A stretch of DNA of 64,000 nt from assembly GCF_028622875.1 (NCBI RefSeq), contig NZ_CP117709.1:248001-312000 (forward strand), written 5' to 3'. The notes under the pieces were generated by a model. It was not told the DNA's origin, did no database searches, and saw only the letters and a list, made by a program, of their open reading frames with translations. Both the position numbers and the translations under genes were made by a program. Shown piece by piece: positions 44,799-53,238 of this stretch. Origin of the DNA: Streptomyces sp. MMBL 11-1 (lineage in GTDB: Bacteria; Actinomycetota; Actinomycetes; Streptomycetales; Streptomycetaceae). How positions within the stretch are numbered: the stretch's first letter is position 1; every line of letters begins with the position of its first letter.

Positions 44799-45671
44799 TC
44801 AGCTCGCCCGCGCCGCCTCCAGGGCGTCCGCGACCAGCCCCAGGAACCGGGCGTGGTCGCGGGGTCCGTAGAGGGGCTCGGGGTTCCACGGGACGACGGG
44901 CGTCGGCACGCCCTCGCTCCCCCGCAGCTCTTCCAGCGGGGCCGCGTGGGCGCGAATGTCGGTCAGGAGCACCTCGGGGCGCAACGCGAAGGCGTCGGAG
45001 CGGCCGAGCGTGGACCAGTTGGCCCCGGGGCCCGGGGCCGGCTCCACGACCCGGACGCCCAGTTCGGTGAGCACCCGCAGCTCGGGCCACATCCCGGGGC
45101 GCGCGACATGCGCCTGGTCCGGGCCGGCCGGGGAGAGGGCGAGCACCCGCGGCGCGTCGGCGGACGTGGCGGCGACCACGGCACGCAACCGCTCCCGCGC
45201 GGCGCCCAGGTCCCGGTCGGCGCCCGGTCGGGCCGTGGCGCCGAGCGAGCGGGCCAGTTCGGCGAACCGGTCGCCGATCTCACCGAACGTACGGGCCTGG
45301 CTGACGTCGATGACGACCACCGGGACCCGCTCCTCCAGGGGCTTGGCCGTCTCGGGGGGCAGCCCGTAGACATGACCGCCGCCGTAGCTGACGGCCACGA
45401 CGAGGTCCGGCCCGGTGCTCAGCAGCCGTTCGACGTCCAGGGCCCCACCCGCACCGGCGTACTCGACCTCGTCCAGCGGCAGGCTCCCGGTCTTCGCCAC
45501 GTCGGGGTCCGGTCCGTCGTGGTCGGAGCCGAATATTCCCACCGGCCGGATTCCGAGGTCCCACAGAGTGGCCCCGGCCTGAACATAGGCCAGCACCCGC
45601 CCGGGCGGCCGGGGAGCCGTCGACTGCTGACCCCGGTCGTCGGAGAACCGCCATGCGCTCTGCCCCGTCAC
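44799..45671 (-). CDS. Siderophore-type ABC substrate-binding protein without signal peptide
   Basis: Predicted 290 aa. Helical TroA/FecB-like fold: RVLAYVQAGATLWDLGIRPVGIF near the start, GPDLVVAVSYGGGHVYGL, a later VVEPAPGPGANW region and a C-terminal LEELRGSEGVPTP. Usual members are lipoproteins. Here no lipobox or hydrophobic N-terminus is present, so the protein may be cytoplasmic or serve another purpose. GTG start with AGGAG 10 nt upstream. It lies just upstream of the ArsR-type regulator and may share the cluster, or stand alone. Confidence 0.72.
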   Translation of the reverse strand: MTGQSAWRFSDDRGQQSTAPRPPGRVLAYVQAGATLWDLGIRPVGIFGSDHDGPDPDVAKTGSLPLDEVEYAGAGGALDVERLLSTGPDLVVAVSYGGGHVYGLPPETAKPLEERVPVVVIDVSQARTFGEIGDRFAELARSLGATARPGADRDLGAARERLRAVVAATSADAPRVLALSPAGPDQAHVARPGMWPELRVLTELGVRVVEPAPGPGANWSTLGRSDAFALRPEVLLTDIRAHAAPLEELRGSEGVPTPVVPWNPEPLYGPRDHARFLGLVADALEAARAS

Positions 45672-45830
45672 GTCACACACGCTCCTCTGCCGCCGACTGC
45701 CGTTTTGCCCGTGCGAGTTCGTACACGTGTACCTGCCCACCTCCTCGCCGCCACACCCCTCCGACCGGGGAACAAACGGTCGTCAACCGGTTTCGCCCAT
45801 ACCGGTGACCCGCATCACGGAGTGTTAGAA

Positions 45831-46733
45831 ATGAGCACCTCTCAGTCACCGGGCGGCCACCTCCGCCGCCCCCCTTTCGGACGGAGCCAACTCCCCATGC
45901 GCGCGACCCTTGTGAAGGCAGCCCTGGCCATCGGCGTCGGCGCGTCGCTCTGTGCGGCCTCGGTCGGCGACGGGGCATCGGCACGCCCGGCGGCGGAAGC
46001 GGCGAGGGCTGCGCGGTGCCCCGTGGTCGATGTGCTGACCGTCTACACGCCGAAGGCGGCGAAGCGGGCCGGCGGCGAACACCGGGTGTCCTCGTCGGCC
46101 CGACGGATCGCGGCACGGATGAACCGGTCCCTGGCGGCGGGCGGACTCTGCGGCGCCGTCCGCGTCGTCCACCCGTACACGGCGACGGGTTACGAGGGCT
46201 CGGAGGAGTTCCACGCCGCGCACTCCACCCTCAAGGACCACTCGGCGGGGCTCGGACGACAGGTGCACGAACAGCGGGCGCGGTACGGCGCCGATCTGGT
46301 CACGCTCGTCGTGGACCGGCCGGAGCGCGGCGGCGGCACGGCGGACTACACGCCCGCGCTCGACCGTTCCACGGACGAGTACGCGTACGCGGTCGTCGAG
46401 GTCGACGGCATCGGCCTGGATTCGGCGAGCCACGAGATCGGCCACAATCTGGGCCTCGCCCACGACCGCACGACACTGGCGGGCACCACGGACGGGGCGA
46501 TGAGCGTGAGCCACAACCGTCCGTACAACACCGGCTGGATCACCGAGGACGGCGAGCACTACACGATCATGGCGTACCGCTCCGCGTGCGGGGACCACTG
46601 CCGGCGGATCAGCCGGTTCTCCAGCGCGACGGGGACCTGGAAGGGCCACCGGCTGGGCGACGCGGACAACGACGGGGTACGGGTGCTGCGCGAGACCATG
46701 CCGATCGTCGCCGGATACCGCGACAAGCGCTGA
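45831..46733 (+). CDS. Secreted M12-type zinc metalloprotease
   Basis: Predicted 300 aa. The signature HEIGHNLGLAHD (His201, Glu202, His205, His211) fits the HExxHxxGxxHD metzincin zinc site, and an AYRS-like Met-turn (IMAYRS) follows, as in reprolysin-like proteases. A hydrophobic segment around residues 25-50 (MRATLVKAALAIGVGASLCA) is a secretion signal. The ATG 45831 has GGAG 8 nt upstream; ATG 45897 also has a GGAG and would give a shorter signal. Probably an extracellular protease processed after secretion. Confidence 0.85.
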   Translation: MSTSQSPGGHLRRPPFGRSQLPMRATLVKAALAIGVGASLCAASVGDGASARPAAEAARAARCPVVDVLTVYTPKAAKRAGGEHRVSSSARRIAARMNRSLAAGGLCGAVRVVHPYTATGYEGSEEFHAAHSTLKDHSAGLGRQVHEQRARYGADLVTLVVDRPERGGGTADYTPALDRSTDEYAYAVVEVDGIGLDSASHEIGHNLGLAHDRTTLAGTTDGAMSVSHNRPYNTGWITEDGEHYTIMAYRSACGDHCRRISRFSSATGTWKGHRLGDADNDGVRVLRETMPIVAGYRDKR

Positions 46734-46878
46734 GCCGGACCCCGGCCCGTCCGTCGACGAACCGCGCGACACCGTCGACCGGTCGGCCGCGCTGTCCGAC
46801 GCCCCGGGCGGCGGTGACCGCCACCGGCGATCCGCTGTTCCGCTCCCTCCGGCACCGGATCCCCCCGGCCGCTACGAC

Positions 46879-47808
46879 TCAGGATCCTTCCGCGGCCGTG
46901 ACGGGCTCCCCGCCGTCGGAGCCGGTCTCCCGCTCCGGTTGGGCCCGCCGCAGCTCCACGTTGAACTGGGCTCCGGCCAGCAGCGAGAGGTTGGCGAACC
47001 AGATCCAGATGAGGAAGACGACGAGCCCGGCGAGCGATCCGTACAGCCTGCTGTAGCTGCCGACCTGGGTCGCGTAGAGAGCGAACAGCGCCGACGCGGT
47101 GAGCCAGCAGAGCGCGGCGAGGATCCCGCCGGGCAGGCTGCGGCGGACACCGCGCGCGGAGCGGGGTCCGGTACTGAAGAGGACCATGATCAGGCAGGCC
47201 ACGAGGAAGACCAGCAGCGGCCACTTCAACGCCGCCCACAGGGTCTCCCCCTCGTGCGGCAGGCCGATCCGGCGGCCCAGCCAGCGGGCCGACGGGCCGG
47301 TCATGACGATGGCGAAGGCGCTGGTCATCAGCAGGAGGAGCAGGCCGATCGCGGAGACGACGATGATGTGTGCCTGCCGCAGGGGCGGGCGCGTGTCCCG
47401 GACGCCGTGCATGGCGTGCATCGCCCGGCGGAAGACCGCGAGGTAGCTGCACGCGGACCACACGGCGCTCACGGACCCGGTGGCGACGAGCAGCCAGACG
47501 GCGGAGCGCTGTTCGGTCGCCGCCTCCAGCGGCCTGCGCAGCGCCTCACCGGACTCGGCCGGGGCGAACGCGGTGATGTCGGCGATCAGGGCGCCGGTCG
47601 CGTCGGGGCTGGCCAGTCCGATCACCGAGACGGTGGCCAGGAGCGCCGGGAGCAGGGCGAGGATGGCGTAGTACGTCAGGGCGGCGGCCCAGTCGGTGAT
47701 GTCGTCGTTCCACAGCGAGACCGGCGTGCGGCGCAGGGCGATGCCCCAGCGGCGGGGCAGGGCGGCGGGGGCGGTGCTTTCCGCGGCGGACGCGGTCTGG
47801 GTGGGCAA
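46879..47808 (-). CDS. YihY/BrkB-family membrane protein
   Basis: Predicted 309 aa with about six membrane helices and a small cytoplasmic N- and C-terminus. The pattern ALTYYAILALLPALLA, VWSACSYLAVFRRAM and GSYSRLYGSLAGLVVFLIWIW is diagnostic of the YihY family, membrane proteins once thought to be ribonucleases and of unknown biochemical role. TTG at 47808 is chosen because GGAG lies 7 nt upstream; an open frame reaches 47916, but its residues are arginine/proline-rich noise. Confidence 0.85.
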   Translation of the reverse strand: MPTQTASAAESTAPAALPRRWGIALRRTPVSLWNDDITDWAAALTYYAILALLPALLATVSVIGLASPDATGALIADITAFAPAESGEALRRPLEAATEQRSAVWLLVATGSVSAVWSACSYLAVFRRAMHAMHGVRDTRPPLRQAHIIVVSAIGLLLLLMTSAFAIVMTGPSARWLGRRIGLPHEGETLWAALKWPLLVFLVACLIMVLFSTGPRSARGVRRSLPGGILAALCWLTASALFALYATQVGSYSRLYGSLAGLVVFLIWIWFANLSLLAGAQFNVELRRAQPERETGSDGGEPVTAAEGS

Positions 47809-47907
47809 GCTGGTACTCCGAGGACGTGGGCGGACACGCGGGGGCGGCGTGACCTGTCCGTTTCCGGACGCGCCGACTCCGCTCGATCCTCTCCTGCCAC
47901 GTCGCGG

Positions 47908-47954
47908 CCGGAGCACACACCCCCTCCCCGGCCGGCGGGGCCGGTGTGCTCCGG
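47908..47954 (-). terminator. Terminator hairpin downstream of cupin gene
   Basis: An 11-bp stem (CCGGAGCACAC with GTGTGCTCCGG) flanks a GC-rich loop. It lies 6 nt past the cupin stop and upstream of the YihY start on the same strand. Confidence 0.6.
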
Positions 47955-47959
47955 GACGA

Positions 47960-48277
47960 TCAGTCGTTGACGGCCGTGAGCAGGACCACGGCGTCCTGGA
48001 GGGCCAGCAGCCCGTGCCGTTCCTGCGGGATCGGGTGCAGGGTCCCGGACGGCAGCTCGGCGTCCCCGGAGGCGGCGGTGAGGCGGACGCTGCCGCGCAG
48101 GACGAGGAGCGAGGCGGCGGGCGGCGCGTTGTGCTCGTCGAGCGCCGTCCCCTCGGTGAGGGCGATCACGGTCTGTCGCAAGGGGTGCTGCTGGAGCAGG
48201 AGGTGGGCGCTGCGGCCGTGCGCGGAGGCGCGGGCGGCGGTCAGGTGTTCCTCGGCGAGTGCGTTCAGGTCGTCCAT
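47960..48277 (-). CDS. Small cupin-domain protein
   Basis: Predicted 105 aa single cupin. A beta-strand series with SLLVLRGSVRLTA, the PSGTLHPIPQERHGLLAL turn and a final valine-rich strand give the double-stranded beta-helix. The metal-binding histidines of the first motif are reduced to one, so an enzymatic role is doubtful; a sensor or binding role is more likely. The frame stays open well past ATG 48277, but those residues overlap the LacI remnant. No clear Shine-Dalgarno. Confidence 0.7.
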   Translation of the reverse strand: MDDLNALAEEHLTAARASAHGRSAHLLLQQHPLRQTVIALTEGTALDEHNAPPAASLLVLRGSVRLTAASGDAELPSGTLHPIPQERHGLLALQDAVVLLTAVND

Positions 48278-48339
48278 GTGCCCACTGTGCCGCAGCCGTG
48301 ACAGCGCCGCGATCCGCGGGACCAGCGGGGCGTTTTCGC

Positions 48340-48495
48340 GGTGGAGCCCCGTACGACCGGCTCCGGGCTCGAACAGCAGCTCGTCCGGGGGGCCGTTCCG
48401 CCCTGGATGCCCGTGCGGAGCAGTTCGACGGCGGCCCGGCCCATGGCCTCGATGGGCCGGCGGATCGTGGTCAGCGGGGGTTCGGTGCAGTTCAT
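48340..48495 (-). pseudogene. LacI-family regulator C-terminal remnant
   Basis: One frame reads PPLTTIRRPIEAMGRAAVEL and another DELLFEPGAGRTG, together the end of a LacI/GalR regulator (TTIRRPIEAMGRAAVELL..., then LLFEP.LVVRGST). A frame change separates them and the rest of the gene is missing, so it is a broken gene next to the cupin and subtilisin genes. Confidence 0.55.
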
Positions 48496-48575
48496 GAACC
48501 GGGGGCGGGTTCCGCCGCGCGGTCACCGCCCCCGCCCCGCCGGACGGCCCGCCGGTCCGGCCGTCCGGCCGTCCG

Positions 48576-49766
48576 TCAGATACCGCCGGTGTACAGCAGC
48601 AGGTCGGGCGATCCCTGGCCGAGTCCGGAGAGCACGTCCGGGGTGGCCGTGTCCGTCAGCCACCGCGAGACGGCGGCGGGAGAGGCCGAGGGGTTCCCCT
48701 CCTTGTAGAGCGCCGCGACGCCCGCGACGTGCGGGCTGGCCATGGAGGTGCCGTTCAGCGAGACGGTGCCGCCGCCGAGGCGGGCGGAGACGATGTCGGC
48801 GCCGGGGGCGTACAGCGAGAGGCAGGAACCCCAGTTGCTGAACGAGGTCTCCTTGTCCTGCCGGTCGCTCGCCCCGACCGTGACCACTCCGTCCGCCGCG
48901 GCCGGGGAGACGTCACAGGCGTCCCGGTCGTCATTGCCCGCCGCCACGACGGGCAGCACGCCCGCGTCGGCGACCGCCTCGACCGCGGCGTCGACCGAGG
49001 TGGAGCGTTCGCCGCCGAGCGAGGCGTTCAGCACGGCGGGGACGCCGCCGCGCTCGGCGTCCTTCGCGACCCAGTCGAACCCGGCGAGGATGCCGGCCCA
49101 GGTGCCCCGGCCCTCGCAGTCCAGGACGCGCACGTTGACCAGCGAGGCGCCCTTCGCCACACCGGACGTCGCGCCGCCGACCGTGCCCGCCACGTGCGTG
49201 CCGTGTCCGTTGCAGTCCATGCCCCCGCGGCCGTCCCCGACGGCGTCGTACCCGTTCACGACCCGGCCGCCGAACTCGCTGTGCCCGGCGTCGATCCCGG
49301 TGTCGACGACGTACGCCTTCACTCCCTTGCCGGTGGCCGTGGTGGTGAAGGTGTCGTCCAGCGGCAGGGTGCGCTGGTCGATGCGGTCGGTGCCCCAGCC
49401 GGCCGCCGGGGCCCGCAGCGGATTCGCGGCGGTGGGCTCGGGGACCGTCACCTCGGCGTTCTCCTCGACGGCGAGGACACCGGGAACGGCCCGCACCGAT
49501 TGGAGTTCGGAGGCGCTGAGCGCGGCGGCGAAGCCGTGCAGAGCCTTCCCGTACGTGAACAACGGGCTGAGCCCGAACTCCCGCAGGAAGGTGTCCGGCG
49601 AGAGGTCGGGTTCCAGGGTGACGATGTACTGCCCGGGTACGGCCCGGGCGGACTGCTCCACCAGGACCCCTCCCGGTCCGCTGTCGGCCGAGGCCGTGGC
49701 GGGTGCGCCGATCAGCGGTGCGATCAGCAGCAGGGCGGCCGAAGCCCATCGGGCGGGCAGGCGCAT
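48576..49766 (-). CDS. Secreted subtilisin-like serine protease (S8)
   Basis: Predicted 396 aa. A signal peptide (about residues 1-27), an I9 propeptide (VPGQYIVTLEPDL... LSASELQSVRAVPGV) and a catalytic domain with Asp155 (YVVDTGID), His188 (GHGTH) and Ser341 (NGTSMASPHVAG), plus the oxyanion Asn in AAGNDD. All are in order for an active subtilisin. ATG 49766 is chosen because GAGGAG lies 4-5 nt upstream; 20 more in-frame codons exist. It would be exported, processed and used for protein degradation outside the cell. Confidence 0.93.
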   Translation of the reverse strand: MRLPARWASAALLLIAPLIGAPATASADSGPGGVLVEQSARAVPGQYIVTLEPDLSPDTFLREFGLSPLFTYGKALHGFAAALSASELQSVRAVPGVLAVEENAEVTVPEPTAANPLRAPAAGWGTDRIDQRTLPLDDTFTTTATGKGVKAYVVDTGIDAGHSEFGGRVVNGYDAVGDGRGGMDCNGHGTHVAGTVGGATSGVAKGASLVNVRVLDCEGRGTWAGILAGFDWVAKDAERGGVPAVLNASLGGERSTSVDAAVEAVADAGVLPVVAAGNDDRDACDVSPAAADGVVTVGASDRQDKETSFSNWGSCLSLYAPGADIVSARLGGGTVSLNGTSMASPHVAGVAALYKEGNPSASPAAVSRWLTDTATPDVLSGLGQGSPDLLLYTGGI

Positions 49767-49865
49767 GCGTTCTCCTCGGGGTGGGGATCCGGTCACGGAG
49801 CGAGTGGGTCCGCGCATCGCGAACACCCGTTCCTTCGTCCGCGCCCGTCGGTCGCCTTAGCGGGT

Positions 49866-50984
49866 TCAGCCGGACAGCGCAACGCCGGCGGTCAACTCCA
49901 GCTCGTCGAGGTCGTGTCCGGCGCCCGCCCGGAGGTCGTCCTTCGCCCAGCTGCCCACGGCCACCTCGGCGGTGATGCCGGGCCCGAAGCCGGCGATGAG
50001 CCCCTGCGCGGACTCGGCGGCTCCGCCGTCGTCGAAGAGCCGCGCCAGCGCGTCGAAGACGACGGAGCTGGCGATGTTGCCGCGTTCGGTGAGGGTGGCC
50101 CGGCTGTAGCGGAACATCTCGGGCGGCAGCCGCAGGAAGTGGCAGAGGTCGTCCAGGATGCGCGGTCCGCCCGCGTGGACGATGAAGAAGTCCATGTTCG
50201 GGACGGACCAGCCGTGCAGGTGGACCAGGTCCAGGAGCACCGGGGCGAGCATCTCCATGGTGCCGGGAACCCGCTTGTCCAACTGGAAGTGGAAGCCGGT
50301 GTCGCGGACCGCGTAGGAGATCCAGTCCTCGGTGTCGGGCACCAGGTGGGAGCCGTTGCGCTCCAGGCGCATGCCGGTGCCGCCCTGTCCCCGTACGACG
50401 GCCGCGGAGAGGGCGTCGCCGAAGAGCCCGTTGGAGAGCAGCGAGCCGACCCCGATGTCGGTGGGCTGGTAGCACAGCGAGCAGAACTCGCAGGACACGA
50501 TGAGGACGTTGGACTCGGGGTAGGCCAGGCAGAAGTCGTGCGCGCGGTTGATCGCCGCGCCGCCCGCCGCGCAGCCGAGCTGGGCGATGGGCAGTTGGCG
50601 GGTCTCGGACCTGAAGCCCATGCTGTTGATGATCCACGCGGTCAGCGAGGGCATCATGAAGCCCGTGCAGGAGACGTAGACGATCAGGTCGATCTCGGAC
50701 GGGTCGGTCTCGGCGTGGGCCAGCGCCTGCCGGACGACTTCGGGGACCCGGGCCCTGGCCTCGGCCTCGTAGACCTGGTTGCGCACCTCGAAACCGGGAT
50801 GCGCGAGGGTCTTCTCGATGGGCTGTACAAGGTGCCGGGTCTGGACGCCGGTGTTCTGGATGAGCCTCAGGACGAGGTCGCGCTGCGGGTGCCCGGCGTG
50901 GGTCTCCCGGGCCAGGTCCAGCGTCTGCTGCATCGTGATGACGTGCTCGGGCACAGCGATGGCCGGTCGGCACAGGGTCGCCAT
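49866..50984 (-). CDS. rppA: Type III polyketide synthase, THN synthase RppA
   Basis: Predicted 372 aa. Cys138 in QLGCAAGGAA, His270 in FFIVHAGG and Asn303 in RGNIAS are the chalcone-synthase triad, at the numbering known for RppA. The N-terminal MATLCRPAIAVPEHVIT is characteristic of the Streptomyces enzyme. It condenses five malonyl-CoA to 1,3,6,8-tetrahydroxynaphthalene, the precursor of flaviolin and its polymers. The adjacent P450 fits this route. Likely co-transcribed with the P450 34 nt upstream. Confidence 0.95.
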   Translation of the reverse strand: MATLCRPAIAVPEHVITMQQTLDLARETHAGHPQRDLVLRLIQNTGVQTRHLVQPIEKTLAHPGFEVRNQVYEAEARARVPEVVRQALAHAETDPSEIDLIVYVSCTGFMMPSLTAWIINSMGFRSETRQLPIAQLGCAAGGAAINRAHDFCLAYPESNVLIVSCEFCSLCYQPTDIGVGSLLSNGLFGDALSAAVVRGQGGTGMRLERNGSHLVPDTEDWISYAVRDTGFHFQLDKRVPGTMEMLAPVLLDLVHLHGWSVPNMDFFIVHAGGPRILDDLCHFLRLPPEMFRYSRATLTERGNIASSVVFDALARLFDDGGAAESAQGLIAGFGPGITAEVAVGSWAKDDLRAGAGHDLDELELTAGVALSG

Positions 50985-51018
50985 GGGTTCTCCTCGTTCT
51001 CTGGAGCGAAGGCTCTCG

Positions 51019-52251
51019 TCACCATGTGACGGGCAGGGCGAGCGGGTAACGCCAGATGGACGTCGTGTTCCACGAGACGTCCGCGGGCGGCACGTCCAGA
51101 CGCAGGGCCGGGAAGCGGGTCAGCAGCGTGGAGAAGGCCACTTCCAGTTCCATGGTGGCCAGCGGCGCGCCCAGGCAGTGGTGGGCGCCCCAGCCGAACG
51201 TCATGTGGGGGATGGTCGGCCGGTCGGGATCCAGCTCGTCGGGACGGTCGAACTTGGCGGCGTCCCGGTTGGCCGTCAGATAGGACACGTGCACCACGTC
51301 GCCGGCCTTGATGAGGACGCCGGAGAGCTCCACGTCCTCCATGGCGACGCGCGGGATGCCGACGCCCTTGCGGAAGGGAATGTGACGCAGCAGCTCCTCC
51401 AGGGTGCGGGGCAGCCGCCGCGGTTCGGCCCGGAGGGACCGCATGAGGTCCGGGCGGGTGAGCAGGGTGTAGGCGATGTTGCCGAGTTGATAGGTCGTGG
51501 TGTCCTGACCGGTGATGAGCAGGACCATCGCCATGACGGCCAACTCGTCGTCGTCCAGCAGTTCGTCGCCGTCCCGGGCGGTGGCCAGGGTGCTGATGAG
51601 GTCATCGCCCGGGGAGCGGCGCCGGTCGGCGGTCAGCTCCTGGAAGTAGCCGCGCAGCTCCGCCTTGGCGCGTACCGCGTCCTGCTTGCCCGCGGCCCCG
51701 ACGTTCATCATGGTCATGGCGTGGGCCCGGAGCCAGGGGCGGTCGGCCTCGGGGATGTCGAGGGCCTCGCAGATGGTGATCAGCGGCAGCGGCGCGGAGA
51801 CCCGGGCGACGAAGTCGGCCGGTGACCCCTCCTCCTCCATCTCGTCCAGCAGCCGGTCCACCACACGCTGGGTCCCGCCGCGCATCTGCTCGACGCGACG
51901 CGGGGTGAAGCTCTTGGCGACCAGGCCCCGCAGCCGGCTGCTGGCGGGCGGGTCCATGAGGTTGATGGACTCCGCCTGCACGATGGGCTCCGGCGTCATC
52001 CGGGGGAAGTCACGGCCGAGGACGGCGCTGCGGCTGAACCGCCGGTCGGTGGTGACCGTCCGGACGTCCTCGTAACGGGTGACCAGCCAGGCCTCGCCCT
52101 CTCCGTACGCCATACGGATGCGGGACACCGGCTCCTCGGTCAGCAATTGCCTCAGCTGGGGGTCGAACTCCAGCTGCTGGGCGTAGTCGAACGGACAGTT
52201 CCGGACGGTTTCCTTGTTCTGCACCGAGTTCTGCACCGAGGTGTTCTCCAC
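51019..52251 (-). CDS. Cytochrome P450, CYP158-like flaviolin-coupling enzyme
   Basis: Predicted 410 aa. The heme ligand Cys359 lies in FGWGAHHCLGAPLA; EELLR forms the ExxR motif, and ITGQDTT is the I-helix oxygen-activating segment. CYP158 enzymes couple flaviolin into brown-red polymer, and the gene sits directly before rppA, as in S. coelicolor. This supports formation of dimeric or polymeric flaviolin pigments that protect against UV. The GTG start has GGGAG 7 nt upstream. A short palindrome upstream (52348-52360) may control the pair. Confidence 0.92.
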   Translation of the reverse strand: MENTSVQNSVQNKETVRNCPFDYAQQLEFDPQLRQLLTEEPVSRIRMAYGEGEAWLVTRYEDVRTVTTDRRFSRSAVLGRDFPRMTPEPIVQAESINLMDPPASSRLRGLVAKSFTPRRVEQMRGGTQRVVDRLLDEMEEEGSPADFVARVSAPLPLITICEALDIPEADRPWLRAHAMTMMNVGAAGKQDAVRAKAELRGYFQELTADRRRSPGDDLISTLATARDGDELLDDDELAVMAMVLLITGQDTTTYQLGNIAYTLLTRPDLMRSLRAEPRRLPRTLEELLRHIPFRKGVGIPRVAMEDVELSGVLIKAGDVVHVSYLTANRDAAKFDRPDELDPDRPTIPHMTFGWGAHHCLGAPLATMELEVAFSTLLTRFPALRLDVPPADVSWNTTSIWRYPLALPVTW

Positions 52252-52347
52252 CGAGGTTCTCCCAATGACCGCTTCGAGGAAAAGGGCGTGTGCCGGACCG
52301 TGGCCCGGCGCCCGACCTACCCTGTGTGCCCCGTCACTCTTCGAAAC

Positions 52348-52360
52348 ATGTCAGTGACAT
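52348..52360. promoter_or_regulatory. Palindrome ATGTCAGTGACAT before P450-rppA operon
   Basis: A 13-bp palindrome with a single central base, about 97 bp upstream of the P450 GTG, in a region also containing GTCAGT direct repeats. Position suits an operator, but no regulator is adjacent and no promoter was clearly seen. Confidence 0.45.
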
Positions 52361-52398
52361 ACAGCAGTCAGCCGATCAGGGGGTGTGCGCCCCCGCGT

Positions 52399-53238
52399 TC
52401 ACGCGGTCGCCTCCCCGACGGGCAGCGCCTCGGCCCGGTCCAGGACGTGATGGCGGCCGATCGGGAGCATCAGGGGCCGGCCCGACACGGGGTCCTCGAT
52501 GATGCGGCTGTCGAGGTCGAACACCGCCCGTACGGTCTGCTCCGTCAGCACCTCGGCCGGGGTGCCGGACGCGTGGAGGCCGCCGTCGGCCAGGGCGATC
52601 AGATGGTCCGCGTAGCGGGCGGCGAGGTTGAGGTCGTGCAGGACCATCACGATGGTGGTACCGCGCGAGCGGTTCAGGTCGGTCAGGAGGTCCAGGACCT
52701 CGATCTGGTGGCTGGCGTCGAGGAAGGTGGTCGGCTCGTCGAGCAGCAGCAGGTCGGTCTGCTGGGCGAGGGCCATCGCGATCCACACGCGCTGGCGCTG
52801 GCCGCCGGAGAGCTCGTCCACCGCGCGCTCGGCGAGCGGCTCGGTGTGGGTGGCCTCCAGCGCGGCGGCGACGGCGGCGTCGTCCTTCTCGTTCCAGCGG
52901 GAGAAGACGGACTGGTGGGGGTGGCGGCCGCGGCCGACGAGGTCGGAGACGGTGATGCCCTCGGGCGCGACGGGCGACTGCGGCAGCAGGCCGAGGGTGC
53001 GGGCCAGCTCCTTGGCGGGCAGCCGGTGCACCTCCTTGCCGTCCAGGACGACCCGGCCGGCCCGGGGGGCGAGCAGCCGGGACATGGAACGCAGCAGCGT
53101 CGACTTCCCGCAGGCGTTGGCGCCGACGATCACGGTGATCCGGCCGGGCGGTACGGCCAGGTCGAGGGAGTCGACGACGGTGCGGTCGCCGTAGCCGAGG
53201 GTGAGTCCTTCGGCGGTCAGTCGGTGGTGCGTGGTCAT
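52399..53238 (-). CDS. Siderophore ABC transporter ATP-binding protein (FecE/FepC-type)
   Basis: Predicted 279 aa. Walker A GANACGKSTLLR, signature LSGGQRQRVWIAMALAQ, Walker B LLLLDEPTTFLD and the switch histidine in MVLHDLN are complete. The VGRGRHPHQS stretch is typical of ferric siderophore ATPases. The ATG overlaps the permease stop (ATGA). Last gene of the siderophore operon, running from the binding protein through two permeases to this ATPase. Confidence 0.93.
   Translation of the reverse strand: MTTHHRLTAEGLTLGYGDRTVVDSLDLAVPPGRITVIVGANACGKSTLLRSMSRLLAPRAGRVVLDGKEVHRLPAKELARTLGLLPQSPVAPEGITVSDLVGRGRHPHQSVFSRWNEKDDAAVAAALEATHTEPLAERAVDELSGGQRQRVWIAMALAQQTDLLLLDEPTTFLDASHQIEVLDLLTDLNRSRGTTIVMVLHDLNLAARYADHLIALADGGLHASGTPAEVLTEQTVRAVFDLDSRIIEDPVSGRPLMLPIGRHHVLDRAEALPVGEATA

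Noticed and set aside
48729..51029. 766 aa plus-strand frame antisense to the subtilisin and RppA
   Set aside because: Composition is a typical GC-shadow; both genes below it have full catalytic triads.
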